A stretch of 64,000 nucleotides of DNA. Source: Papio anubis (taxonomy: Eukaryota > Chordata > Mammalia > Primates > Cercopithecidae). The position numbers and the translations under genes were made by a program. The notes beneath the pieces are model-generated. The model was not told the DNA's origin, searched no databases, and worked only from the letters and a program-made list of their open reading frames with translations. This document shows, piece after piece, positions 11,470 to 22,780 of the stretch. The DNA is taken from positions 170,237,139-170,301,138 of the forward strand of contig NC_044977.1 in the NCBI RefSeq assembly GCF_008728515.1, given 5' to 3'. Each line of letters opens with the position of its first letter. The stretch's first letter is position 1.

Positions 11470-12210
11470 AGTGAGTGAATGAATATACCAGTATTTATTG
11501 AGCAGGTACTATGGGCCAGGCCTAGTTTTAGATGCTGAGGTTACAGCAATGAACAGTGTATCCTCAAGGAACTTGTATTGTGATGAGGGGAGATAGACAA
11601 TAAATAAGAAACATGTATTCATGGAAGAATTTGTGATAAGTCTGGAGGTAACATGATAATACATGGGGAGGCAGGAGAAAGGAAGGTCAGCCAAGGCACC
11701 TCTGAGAAGCAATGTGTGGACTTTGACTTGAGGAATGTCAAGAAGGTAGCCTTCCTTAGGGCCAGAGGAAGAACACTTAAGGCAGAGAGGAAAGCCAGTG
11801 CAAAGTCCCAAAGCCAGAAAGGAGGCCCATGTGGTTAGAGCCCAGTGATGGCATGAAATGAGGAAGCGGAGGTAGGCAGGGGGACCCGTGATGCTAGGCA
11901 TTGTAGAACATAGAAAGGAGATGGGCTTATTCTAAATGCAATGGGGCATCTACTGAAGGGCTGTAAACACGGCATAGACATGACACAATGGTTACTGCAT
12001 GGAGAAGATACGTGAGGAGCCAAAGGAAAAAACAGGCAGGCAACAGCTGTGGTTTGCGCAGGCTGAAGTGCACTATGGGGATGGTAGTAGAGATGGAGAG
12101 GCCTAGAGAATTCCAGTTGTATATTGGCAGCTGAAAACAGGGGCCAAAAGTGGACTGGCCGTGGGGTAAGGAATCCAGAATGACTTCTTGGGGTAGTGAT
12201 GGTGGAGGGT
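11470..12210 (-). mobile_element. Long L2 fragment
   Basis: The plus strand starts 'tatttattgagcaggtact' and 'tgggccaggcctagtttta', and passes through 'agacaataaataagaaac', 'caaggcacctctgagaag' and 'agtgcaaagtcccaaagcc'. This is the reverse complement of the L2 3' kilobase. A 130-codon minus-strand open frame at 11509-11901 falls inside it and is repeat sequence rather than a gene. Confidence 0.65.
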
Positions 12211-12649
12211 GTAAAAGGAGAGATTCGGGTGTGTGTTCAGGGGTGACCTCAGCCCTTGCTCAGCATGGGTGAGGCTGGTATTATACAGATCATGACCAAC
12301 TGGCTTTCTGCTTTGACTATTTCATTGGTATTGTTCAAGGTGAGTAGGAAATGCTGCCAGCTGACCTCTTTGCTGAGTCCTTGGCTCTGAGCCAGGGACT
12401 TCTTGGCTTGAAAAGGTAACTCTCTGGCACATGCAGAATGGACTGGGGCCAGATGGGACTCTCACTTCTGCACTTGTTCATAGGGTGTCTTCTTGTGCCT
12501 TTGCCAGGCTAGGCAGGAAGACCTGGGCAGATAATAATTCAAGGTCCTTGGGCCATGGGATATGACTACAGCCTCACCCTTTTCCTGGGATGAGCAGGAA
12601 TAAGATGGTGGCAGTGCGGAGTGTGGTGGTGGTAAGGATGGTGCATGTA

Positions 12650-12870
12650 GTAACTACTTATGTAGTTGCTAACAATATGCCAGGCAGTGTTAAGCCACTT
12701 GTATCTATTGCTTTATGCCATTCAGCAAGGGCGTAAGGCATCTGAGCCTTAGAGAGGTGAAATAACTTGCCCAAAGTCAAACTTAAAAAAGCAACAGAGG
12801 CAAGTACGGAACTTGGGCTGTCTGGTTCTAATCCCCATTCATGTAACTACTAGATTATCTTGCCTTCTTC
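12650..12870 (-). mobile_element. MIR SINE
   Basis: Reverse-complement MIR: 'aatatgccaggcagtgtta', 'gagaggtgaaataacttgcc', 'aacttgggctgtctggttc'. Nearly full length. Confidence 0.65.
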
Positions 12871-13594
12871 TGATGTTATTCTAATAACTTGGAGTGATAG
12901 ATGCCTTCCTGACATGATCGCACGTGTCCTATGAGCTATACACACAGACCACATATGGTCTCATCACTCACCCTATCTGACCCTTCTGCTTATGCCCCTT
13001 GTCTGAAGCTACCCCCATTGAGTGTGTGAAATCAGACAGTATCTCTGCCAGGGAAAAAGTAGGAAAGGTCTCCTCTGATCCTAAAGGTCACATTTTATAC
13101 TTGGGTAGACATTCACCCAAAGCTACAACTTCGCATGAAAATTAAGGGAGCAGAATAATGATACGATGTCAGAAGACAATAACAAATGATGTCAGTAGAC
13201 AAGATTATTGCTGTCAGGGGCTGCTACTGGAGGTCTAGAAGCGAGCTACCCTTGGTGGAGCGACCTGCTTTCCCTTGTTTGGCATCAGATGCTGCTTGTT
13301 CTCTTCTCAGCCCGCTTCTGCTTTTCATCCTCACTGTCATCACACATGAATTGTTGGTGGTGAAATTAGGCATTTCTGTAGCCTCAGAGATTTGAGTAGA
13401 TTGGAGAAAACTAGAAAATTATATGATTTAAATGCTTTTGGGAGAAGCTTTAAAGATTGGCTTTAGATTTATTATGAAAATCTTAATGGCTTTTGCAAAA
13501 GTTCCTCATTTGCCAAAGACCCTAATTTTCTCAGACCCAAATATAGATTTAAAATCCAGATCAAATCACTGTCTCTGTTTCTTTTTCTTTTTTC

Positions 13595-13895
13595 TTTTTT
13601 TTTTTTGAGACAGGGTTTTACTCTGTTGTCCAGTCTGGAGTGGAGATTTTTGGCATAATCATAGCTCACTGTAGCCTTGACCTCCTGGGCTTAAGTGATC
13701 CATCTACCTTAGCCTCCTGAGCAGTGGGGAACCACAGGTGAGCATCACCAAGTCTGGCTAAATTTGTTTACTTTTTGTAGAGATGGGGTCTTGCTATGTT
13801 TCCCAGGCTGGTCTCACACTCCTGGGCTCAAGCAATCCACCCACCTTGGCCTCCCAAAATGCTGGGACTGCAGGCATGAGCCACTGCGCCCAGCC
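13595..13895 (-). mobile_element. Alu SINE, AluJ-like
   Basis: A T-run at 13595-13606 is followed by 'gagacagggttttactctg', a mid-element 'tagagatggggtcttgc' and the end 'ccactgcgcccagcc'. This is a complete reverse-oriented Alu. 'cctcctgggcttaagtgatc' suggests the older J subfamily. It is sense with THRB. Confidence 0.9.
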
Positions 13896-14479
13896 CTGTC
13901 TCTATTTCTGACTTGAGTGCTGGTCTTAGAGTGAAAATGAGTCCTGGTCTTAGACAAAAAACTATGTCAGTAGTTCCTCTGAGGGAAGAAGGTACGTACC
14001 CATTCCAGATAAATGAATACTTTCAGCTTTAATGACGACATGTAATCCCATATGACATATTTTTATACTATCGTTAACATGATAGGCCTCCTCAAATATT
14101 TTTGGAACAAAATGGGACATCAACACATAAAAAATAAATAACATGTGGCAGTGTTGCAAGCACAGGAAAAGGGGTATTAGCATACAGAAGAGGCAAATCC
14201 TAATGTGCAAAAGCCTGTTTGCCACACGATGCCTTCCAGTACATGAATACCATTTAGCAAAGCTGCCTTTAGGTAAAGATTCTTAATGTCTTTGCAGGAC
14301 TAATTCACTACTCAAAAGAGTGAAGTTTTCGTCCTGAGCATAAATACTCAGTTGGAGTCATTTTTCTGCAAGGAGTATGTGTAAATATGTAAACTGGCTA
14401 AGACACAGGGCTTAACTGTACTATCTCCAAGGATGAGTGACTGGAACTGTATGTTCAGTTCAGCAAATATTTATTGAGT

Positions 14480-15065
14480 TCTGTTCTGGTTATTTATTGC
14501 TGTATAACAAACTACCCCCAAACTTTGTGGTTTAAAACAACAATTTTTAATTTTCTTTCAGAGTTCTGGGGATTGATGGGCACAGCTAGGGGGCCCTCAT
14601 ACGGCTGCCGTCAAATGGCAGTGGAGGCTGGTGTCATGTGAAGGCTCCTTTACTCACATTTCTGGTTCCTGGGCTGCTTGGGAGTCTCTCCTTCTGTGTG
14701 GCCTTTTCACATGGCTAGCTTGGGATTCCTCACTGCCTGCTGGTCTCAGAGTAGTTGGACATTTATTATTTTTTTATTATTATTCTTATTATTTTTAAAT
14801 ATATAGCCAACTGCTATGAGAGACCAGGTGGTTTCCCTCCCCCAGGATACCCAAGTGGAAGCTGCAAGGCTTCTTATCACCCAACCTTAGAAGTAACGTA
14901 TCACTTCTGCCGAAATGCACTGTTTAAAGGCATCACATAGCAGCCTAGATTCAAGAGGAGAGGGGAACAGACTCTACCTCTCTCGGGGACAGAATGGGCT
15001 GTGTATACAGGGGGAAGAAAGAATTTGATGGCAGCCATCTTGGAGAAAAGCTACCACAAGTTTCC
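14480..15065 (+). mobile_element. Old LTR-type interspersed repeat (family not assigned)
   Basis: It begins 'tggttatttattgctgtat' and 'aacaaactacccccaaac', then 'tttgtggtttaaaacaac'. It contains 'ggaagctgcaaggcttctta' and 'acgtatcacttctgccg', and ends with the 'gccatcttggagaaaagctaccaca' pattern in part. This layout recurs across mammalian genomes. An AT-rich tract at 14758-14805 interrupts it. Confidence 0.65.
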
Positions 15066-15589
15066 ATCACACACAGCATAGATACTCAGGTGTGGAGGCT
15101 GAATGGAACACTGTCCTCCTGTGAGGAGATGCAGGGGTTATCCCAGGCACAGAGCGGGATAGGGTGACAGAAATGAAGTTCGTTGTGGAGACAGACAGGA
15201 CAGTGGAGGAGTTCTGATCTCTCCCAATAACCCTCTAGAGAAAAATGGCTTGGAGAAGCAGTTATTTACATTTGAATCAAGAGGGACAATTTCTTGAGCA
15301 GATGAAAGATCCGCAAAAGATACATTTCATGTCAGCCCTACAAGGAGAAGAAAACTCTCTTGCGCGTGGGTAATCTCATGGTTCCGACAGAAACCTAATG
15401 GCAAATCATTCTGTGCCATAGATTCTTTCCATAGATGGTCAGGCTGGTGAACTGTTAGGGGCCTTTAAGTGAACAGTGCAGACCTCAAGACTGGTTCTAA
15501 TAACTAGGTATTGTGCTGTCTTTGCTGAAGATACCACACAGCATGAAGATATTTGATTATATTTTGCTTTATAGAGGTGGTTTCTCTGC

Positions 15590-15845
15590 TTCCAGACATA
15601 GCACGTCACCTCCTCAGAGATGCTTCTTCTGACCACCATGTTCAGAGAAATTAAGTCTCTCCCCACTTCCAGTTCACAAACTCTTTGTCCCATCACACTG
15701 TTTATTGCCCTCATTGCACTTACCACTACCTGCATTTATTTTGTTTACCTCTTATTGTCTGTCTTCCACTAGAGGAATGTGGCTGACTTGTTTAATTCCT
15801 GGCACACAGTATCCACTCAATAAACATTTCTTAAATAAAAGAACA
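15590..15845 (+). mobile_element. L2 3' end
   Basis: It contains 'gtcacctcctcagagatgc', 'ttctgaccaccatgttcag', 'gaggaatgtggctgactt' and 'cctggcacacagtatccac', ending 'tcaataaacatttcttaaat'. This is the canonical L2 tail in plus orientation. Confidence 0.7.
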
Positions 15846-16317
15846 AACCTTTAAAGTTTGGAAAGAAACACCTTATGACTACTTAAACAAGTTTAGTTGG
15901 ACTAGTGTCCATTCTCTGTGGGGAGTAAAGACAATAAAAGTATAAAATTCCCAGGAGAAGTCCAGGAAGAACTTCAAATCTTCTACCTTACTTGGAATTC
16001 AGCTTGGTCACTACTTGAAATCAGGAGACAGTGCCAGGCCTGGAAGTAGTTTCTACAATGTCCATTTATGGGTGACACATTTGGGGAAAGGATAGATTTA
16101 AGTTTGCAATGAGGTAGGACTCTGTCTTGCTATGCCCCAAGTGTATTGTGTTAGAATTGGTCTATCAATCCAGAATTAGTGCTTTTGAACCTTCTGGTAG
16201 ATATATCAGGGTGGGGGTGACGATGCAAGATCAAGGCACTGAGAAGCTGCTCCTCCAAAATGCTGGCATCTTTCAGAGGTTTTTTGGGTTTGTTCAGGTG
16301 TCAAGAGTGCATAGGGT

Positions 16318-16555
16318 AGTGGGTAGAGGCATAGATCCTGGAGTTGGCTGCATCCATCACCACTATTCACTAGTTGTGGGAGCTCAGGCAAGCTTCCTCA
16401 ACTTCTCTGCCTTAGTTCTCTCTTCTGTAAAATGGAGATATTAACCACATCTACCTACAGGATTGGCATAGGAAGTTAATGAATGTAAAGCACTTAGAAT
16501 AGTACCTGGCATATGGTAAAGGCCATCTAGGTATTTGCTAACATTGCTGTTAATG
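16318..16555 (+). mobile_element. MIR SINE
   Basis: Nearly full MIR: 'agtgggtagaggcatagatc', 'ttctctcttctgtaaaatgg', 'gtaaagcacttagaatagt' and 'acctggcatatggtaaagg'. Confidence 0.75.
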
Positions 16556-16919
16556 AAAGCCATCAACAAAGTGCTGGCACTGTTGTTTCATTACCATGAA
16601 AATAATTGTGTCAGTACAGGTAAATTATGCATAAGCTTTTTCTTTCCAAAACTTCCTTTAAGGTTGTTGTTATGTTGTTTTAAGAAAAAGATCCACTATC
16701 TCATTGTAATGTTAATGTTGAAGTACAAGAATAATTATACCACTGTATCTTCTTGTTCAGATGGGGAAGTACTCTAACGTGCCCTAGGGATACATATGAA
16801 ACCACAGAATATCTGTTGTCAGGCAGGTACTTAAAAAGGGTTTTACATCATAAGCTAAGAGCAAAGTCAGTCTCAGATGGTCCAGCACTAGTGAGGCAGG
16901 TACTCTTTCTAATGAGGTG

Positions 16920-17095
16920 GGTGGAGAGCCTGGACTTGGAACCAGAAGACCGAGTTGGCTTTGGTGCCTGGCTTTTAGCAGTGTGATCTTGGGCAAGTGG
17001 CTTAAGGCCTTGGGCTTGGTTTGCACGTCTGTAAAATGGGGATAGTAATTCCAGCTTACTTCAAAGCACTGTGAAGTCCAAATGAGAAATGAATG
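16920..17095 (+). mobile_element. MIR SINE
   Basis: MIR body with 'gtgtgatcttgggcaagtgg', 'cacgtctgtaaaatggggat' and 'agtaattccagcttacttc'. It is the second of four plus-oriented MIR copies between 16.3 and 18.8 kb. Confidence 0.75.
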
Positions 17096-17514
17096 GGAAG
17101 AACTTTCACAACAGGTAATTTTTATAAGAATATTAAACACCAATATTGCAAGGGTCTGGAAGGTCTTTTATCTCTACACACTCATGCCCACCAACCCCTA
17201 TCCCTACTCCCTCATTCCCATTGCCCTTCTTGACTCAAGCTCATTTAATTTAAGCTAAAAAATTTTGACTTCTGTTGACATAAAAATATACTAGCGGTCT
17301 AGAGGCTATTCTAAAGGGAATATTTGGGATTGAGTTTAGGGACTAAATATGCATATACTGGGTATCTGAGGAAAGAAATGGGTGTACAAAGTAAAAGATG
17401 GCAGACAAAACATTTTACTAATTAGTTGGTCCAGGAGTGGTCTTTCTAACAGTAAAAGGAAACTGATATAATGTGGCCTAAGAAACTGTTTTAGAATTCA
17501 GCAAATCACAGAGT

Positions 17515-17665
17515 AGATGGTAGGAGTGGCCTTTATACTCACACAGACATAGACTCAAATCCTAGCTTTCCAAGTTACTCAACCTCTCAGAGCTACAGTT
17601 TTCCTATCAGTAAAATGAAGCAATAACACCAGTATCCCAAGGTGATGAGGACCGAACAAATTAAG
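17515..17665 (+). mobile_element. MIR SINE fragment
   Basis: 'gactcaaatcctagctttcc', 'aagttactcaacctctcag', 'cctatcagtaaaatgaagc'. It stops about 50 bases before the donor of the neighbouring hinge exon. Confidence 0.6.
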
Positions 17666-17716
17666 GTAGAAAACGCTGGCGTATAACTGAAACTGATCTG
17701 TGCAAGGAAGCCTTAC

Positions 17717-17922
17717 CAGGAATTTCCGTTTTTGCTTCCAGTGGCTGCCTTGGGCGTTGGTCGCCACGTGGGCTTCGGTGACAGTTTTGATGAGCTCCCA
17801 TTCCTCGTCTGTGGGCTCTGGCTTGTGCCCGATGGATTTCTGCAGCTCTTCCCGCCGTCTCTTCTCCCGGTTCTCCTCTATCAGCTTCCTCTTGGCCAGC
17901 CTCTTGCTGTCATCCAGCACCA
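17717..17922 (-). CDS. THRB: THRB coding exon: hinge and LBD start (residues 178 part-246)
   Basis: This 206-base exon carries the last two bases of codon 178 (TTG across the junction) and codons 179-246. Its acceptor is CTCCCAG before TGGTGCTGG and its donor is AAATTCCTG|GTAAGG. It starts VLDDSKRLAKRKLIEE. The lysine/arginine cluster at 184-190 and the following highly basic helix form the D domain or hinge, with nuclear localisation and DNA-minor-groove contacts. The DEEWELIKTVTEAHVATN block is helix 1 and the corepressor (CoR-box) region. A234 and R243, sites of Resistance to Thyroid Hormone substitutions, are wild type. Long open frames exist on the opposite strand, but they are shadows of this exon. 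Confidence 0.97.
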
Positions 17923-18559
17923 CTGGGAGCGGGAGAAAGATGAGACAAGGCACACAGATGGTCCCAAGACACACAGCAAGCTGCACTTCCTGGAGCCTCA
18001 GGGGTGGGACCACTGATGCACAGATGGCTCAGTGGGTCCTTCGGGGTGGGTCACACTGGGACATTTTCTCTCCTCACTAGCAAACTGCCATTGACTAGTC
18101 TTGTCCAACATGGTCTCTAGAGCCAAACTCCCCATGACCGGCCAGCTTTTCAAAACAAAGTCCCCAGAGAACCTAGACACTACGCACTCCAACTCCACAG
18201 AAGGTGCTTCTAAAACAGAGTGAAGCAGAGAGAGGTAAAATCCATACTACCCACAAGATCACAGAGAAATCTCTCTAGCCAGTCATCTGAATTCACTGTC
18301 TGGGTTTCTGTCCTCCCTGCTTCCCCTAAAATGGTTCTTAGTAAGGAGAACTTCAGGTTAAAGAAAAGTTATGGGAAGAAAAAAAGAAACGTTATGGAGC
18401 AGTAAGTGGGAGGCTCATGATCCCCCGCGCTTTTTTTTTTAGAGGAAAAAGGACCCTAACTCTTCATGGCTCCCTTAAGGGCTAATTGGAATGTGGCTGG
18501 GCCTCACCTGGGCCTCAGGGCACTCACTGTGCATTATTCTCTATCTGGTCCACCCTCAA

Positions 18560-18775
18560 AGGTGGCTAAAGAGCCCAGGCTTTGGAATCTAGAAAGACTT
18601 GGATTTGAATTCTGATATGATCACATTCTAGCTGTGTGACCTCTGGCAAGTTCCTAAGGTTCTCTGAGCTTTCGTTTCTTCCTATACAAAATGGGCTCAA
18701 TAATGCCCACTTCACAGAGTATTCAATGTGATAATGCATTACAAGTGCTCAGTAAATGCAGTCCTGACTTCTATC
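18560..18775 (+). mobile_element. MIR SINE, well preserved
   Basis: Near-complete MIR: 'cccaggctttggaatctag', 'ctgtgtgacctctggcaag', 'tacaaaatgggctcaataat' and 'caagtgctcagtaaatgc'. Confidence 0.8.
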
Positions 18776-18914
18776 ATTTGGGTGAAAGGAAAATCAGAAG
18801 GGCAGGTAACAAGAAACCTATATTTCTGTGGTTAATTTCCAAAAACAAAACCGTTTCACTAGATTTGGTAACTATCAATGGAATGGAAAGACTCAGGTTT
18901 TACATTGCAGAGTC

Positions 18915-19080
18915 ACAGTATTTTAGAACTGGAAGGGAGCTTAGAGGTCATCTAGTCCTACTCTCTCTTTTCAAAGAAAGAAGAAGAAATTGATCCAGAG
19001 AGGTCGTGACTTGCCTAAAGTCACAGAGCAAGTTAATGGCAGAGCCAAGGCAAGACCCAGGACTCCTGACTCCAGTTCTA
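18915..19080 (-). mobile_element. Ancient repeat (MIR-like, family uncertain)
   Basis: 'agaactggaagggagcttag', 'aggtcatctagtcctactc', 'gacttgcctaaagtcacag' and 'caggactcctgactccag' follow a widespread ancient mammalian repeat related in part to reversed MIR. Confidence 0.5.
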
Positions 19081-19374
19081 CGACATCACTGTCCTAGGGC
19101 CATTTCTTGATGAAGGTGTGACCTGGTAGGAAAAGAAAAAAAGCAAACATAGCAAGAGAAGGAGAACCAAGGTGCCTAGCTAGTCCACCATTTAAATATT
19201 CTAATTTAAAGAGAATATTAAATTACAGGTCATTTAGATTTGATTGGATTGTCAAAGTCATGTGAGAGCTTACAAATGAGGACAATATGAATGAGCCCTG
19301 TTAAGTCATTTTGGTTCAGTTACTAAAGGGAAAGGAGGAATGGTAATAATACCCTCAGTCCCTTCCCAAATGCT

Positions 19375-19565
19375 TCAGGTGTGCCAGGACTGTTGCATTT
19401 GATGAACATTATCTAATTTAATCTTGAAAACAGCTCTACAAGGTAGGCAATGGTTTCACAGAAGGAAAATCTCGGCTTAATTCCAAAGGTCACACAGCTA
19501 GTAAGTGACAGATCTGGGACTCGAACAGAAGTTTTTCTGATTAGAAAGCCTGAGCTCTTAGAATC
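19375..19565 (-). mobile_element. MIR SINE
   Basis: Reverse-complement MIR: 'attatctaatttaatcttg', 'aaaggtcacacagctagtaa', 'ctgggactcgaacagaag'. Confidence 0.7.
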
Positions 19566-20896
19566 CCTCACAGGCAAGTAAGGGGCACTCAAAATTTATT
19601 TCCATACAGTCTAGATTAACCCTGAGTTTTTAAACCTCATAGACACTCATATCTTAAACTTCTCAATAAAGCACTGAAGTGGATATTCAATAATAAGTTT
19701 GTCATAGTAGCATATCTAAGTATTTGGCTCTAAGTCAATCATATTCACATATCCTTATCAGGCATATTGTTGGCAAGGGCTAAAGGCCTTTAAGAGATAA
19801 AGATAAAGAACATACTCAGCCAGAGGTGGGGATTAACCCAGGATTTCCAGCCTAACACCCTAACATAACCCTCTTCCTTTTTAAAGATTCTCCATTCCTT
19901 CTTCTTTAATGGGCAAACCAGAACATTTCACAGATTTTTTTTTTCTCAGTGAAAGAACTCTATTTCTCACATAAATGTGAGCCATGATTATTTCTTTCAT
20001 CAGGAAAAATCCTCACTGTATTTTCTTTTTTCTCTCTTAATTTTTTATCTTTCTTTTTATTTTTAGTTTTTAACCAATAGTTGGAATCTCTCACTGATGT
20101 GCAAAAAATTTATGCCGGTAGAAATCATTAATACTGATGCCTGGCAAAAGGGAGGCCACACATTCTGAATGACATGATTCTTATTTTTATGATTAGATTA
20201 ATTAAAGTGACTGGTGTAAATCCCTCGCCCAGTGTGGGGAGAAGAGACCCCAAGGGCTAATCTCGCCACCATATGCTGTAGCACTTTGAAAACTGGGTAG
20301 GACGACTTCAGCTCGGAATGTCTTTATTGCTAAAAATATAACAAACAACCAACTGCAGGATGACTCATGCAATAGCACTCAACTTTGCATTCTTCAGAAA
20401 TTTCTGAACACGATGTTTTCTGCCAGTGCCCCATCTCCAAAAATGTCCATTAAATAAACTCCTTGTCTCTGCTCCTGAAAAAATATTAGGACTAGTCCCT
20501 GAGGCTCTACCCCACGTGAACACTGTGTATAGAATGATACCTTATGAAGGTAAATGGACCAGACTTCCCATTTGTAATCTCTGTCTCAAACAGAGTGTTG
20601 CCAACAGCTAGGCCTGCAAATGCGATAGGGATAATCTAACAGCATTTTCTCTTCCATCATCCATACTTTGAGAGTTAGGAGGTGATATGACAGGGTAGGA
20701 CGGAACCCACCCAGCAATGGCTTCCACCTCCCTTTCAGGGCAAGCCTGGTTGTGGGGAGTGAAGGGTATATGCGAAAGTAAGGTATTCCCTTCTCTGTCC
20801 CCATGGGTTCCTGCTTTCTTTTCTGCCCAGTCGATCCCCTTGAACCAAACTCTTTCCTAATCAACGTTCCTTGAATATGAAGCAAATGAAGATCTA

Positions 20897-21049
<153 letters not shown>

Positions 21050-21909
21050 CTATTTGAAAAACAAAGACCCAAGACAACAGTTTCATATTTTCTAGAAATC
21101 AATGATTCTGGAATTTTGTGTCCATATAACTATGAGATGAATTGTTTCGGACCTTAACCTGTTTCTGGCCTCTAGCTCCACATATTCAAATATAAGACAG
21201 TTGGCCCAGAAGGATCTAGTACTGAGTTCTAAATCTGAGCTGATGATGCCATAGGACTACAGAGTCAACACCTTTTTTGGGTATTTATTCAAGGAAAAGA
21301 GGCTAGTAGGAACATCTAGTGCTTGTTTTTATTTTTTCTAAATATTGAATGTATAAGTAAATTATATTGTTCTGTCTCATAGAGTGACATAATTGTGTTG
21401 CTAAAGGAAGCTATGAGGAGTTTTGCTACTTTATGCTGGGTAATAAGAAAGCTCAAGACCAAGAAGAAAGTGAAAAAATGAAAAGAGATGGATACTTGCA
21501 ATACTTTGTTAATTAAAAATCTAATAATAGTAATTAAACAGTTGTACTAGCTGGCTTCACGGACTTAGTTTAATACTTGTTTTTGACTCTTGAGACAGCC
21601 ACGATCAGCTCATTTGGCCTTTCAAACAATAGGACTCAGGGAGTAGAACATTCCAGGTTTTCTACCAAGTTTTTCCCCATAGCTTATTGCATTGAGGTTT
21701 TCCTTTTATAACACTCTTTCTTTGGTATCTGTAGATATACACCTACAGGTTCAATGATTCTTCCTTTCTTAAGGCATGAGAGAGCACCTCTGTAGCATCT
21801 GGGGACACTAGGTGTGGGTGACTTAGGTAATATGCTCAAGAATGTGCAATACTAGAATTTTTCTGGACATGATCCTCAGGTTGAGGCAACTGTCATCTGT
21901 ATTGCAGGA

Positions 21910-22110
21910 ATTAATAACAGTAGTGAGCACTTACTTTGAGGGCACATTGCAAAGTGCTGTAGAAACATTTGATATCCTTCTATCTTCCCTACAACCATGT
22001 AAGGGAGGTGCTCTAAATATTTCCATGGTAGGGATTAAAAAAGTAAACCTCAGACAGGTTAAGCCATTTGACCAAATCACATGGTAAGTACATGCAGGAA
22101 CTTGGGTGGG
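21910..22110 (-). mobile_element. MIR SINE fragment
   Basis: Reverse-complement MIR: 'agtgagcacttactttgagg', 'ccctacaaccatgtaaggg', 'cagacaggttaagccattt'. Confidence 0.6.
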
Positions 22111-22352
22111 ATGGAAACCATCCAGCAATGGTCCCCACCTCCCTTGCAACCCAGGAGTGGCACTCCACATCTTAATTGCTTAACTGCTTCTATTATGTAT
22201 AATGAAGTAAATTTTACTGTATTACTTAAATGTTTTAGATGAACAGATTATAAATAGTCCTGTCCCACCCACTTAAAAAGTTCATTTTATCTGTTGGTAG
22301 AATAACAAGGCAAAATGAGTTTTTTAAAATGTCAAAAAATTAAAAAAAAATG

Positions 22353-22780
22353 TTTTTTTGAGACAGAGTCTCACTCTGTCACCCAGGCTGGAGTGCAGTG
22401 GTGCGATCTTGGCTTATTACAACCTCCACCTCCAGGGTGCAAGTGGTTCTCATATCTTAGCATCCAGAGTAGCCGGGATTATAGGCATGAGCCACCACAC
22501 CTGGCTAATTTTTGTATTTTTAGTAGAGATGGGGTTTTGCCATGTTGGCCACGCTGGTCTTGAACTCCTGGCCTTAAGTGTTCTGTCCTCCTTGGCCTCC
22601 CAAAGTGCTGGGATTACAGGCATGAGCCACCATGCCCAGCTAATTTTTATATTTTTAGTAGAGATGCATTTTTGCCATATTGGCCAGGCTGGTCTCGAAC
22701 ACCCGGTCTCAAGTGATCTGCTTGCCTCTGCCTCCCTCCCAAAGTGCTGGGATTATAGGCATGAGCCACTGCGCCTGGTG
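22353..22780 (-). mobile_element. Compound Alu with three monomers
   Basis: In plus-strand order it has a T-run, an Alu right monomer beginning 'gagacagagtctcactctg', a left monomer ('gccatgttggccacgctgg' to 'gagccaccatgcccagc'), then a further left monomer ('agtagagatgcatttttgcc' to 'gagccactgcgcc'). A standard Alu is a dimer of about 300 bases; this one is about 430. It is sense with THRB. A 151-codon plus-strand open frame over it is repeat-derived. Confidence 0.9.

Larger units (their letters stand above)
7685..17716 (-). other. THRB: THRB intron (10 kb)
   Basis: This 10032-bp intron lies within the LBD-coding part of the gene. It holds MER5-like hAT pieces, several MIR and L2 copies, an AluJ at 13595-13895, an old LTR at 14480-15065, a GA repeat at 7932-7956 and AT-rich tracts. 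Nothing was recognised in 8810-9180, 9400-10040, 10130-10900, 12220-12640, 12880-13570, 13900-14470, 15070-15580, 15850-16310, 16560-16910 and 17100-17510. Confidence 0.9.

Noticed and set aside
11509..11901. 130-codon minus-strand frame
   Set aside because: It lies inside a reversed L2 element and has no recognisable domain.
17579..18013. Minus-strand 144-codon frame running through the hinge exon into both introns, which might suggest an intronic start for a short receptor
   Set aside because: The apparent start codon is GTG, and an in-frame stop lies just upstream with no ATG between. The exon's own splice signals are strong.
17700..18080. Plus-strand open frames of 126 and 94 codons
   Set aside because: They lie antisense over the THRB hinge exon and are shadows of its coding bias.
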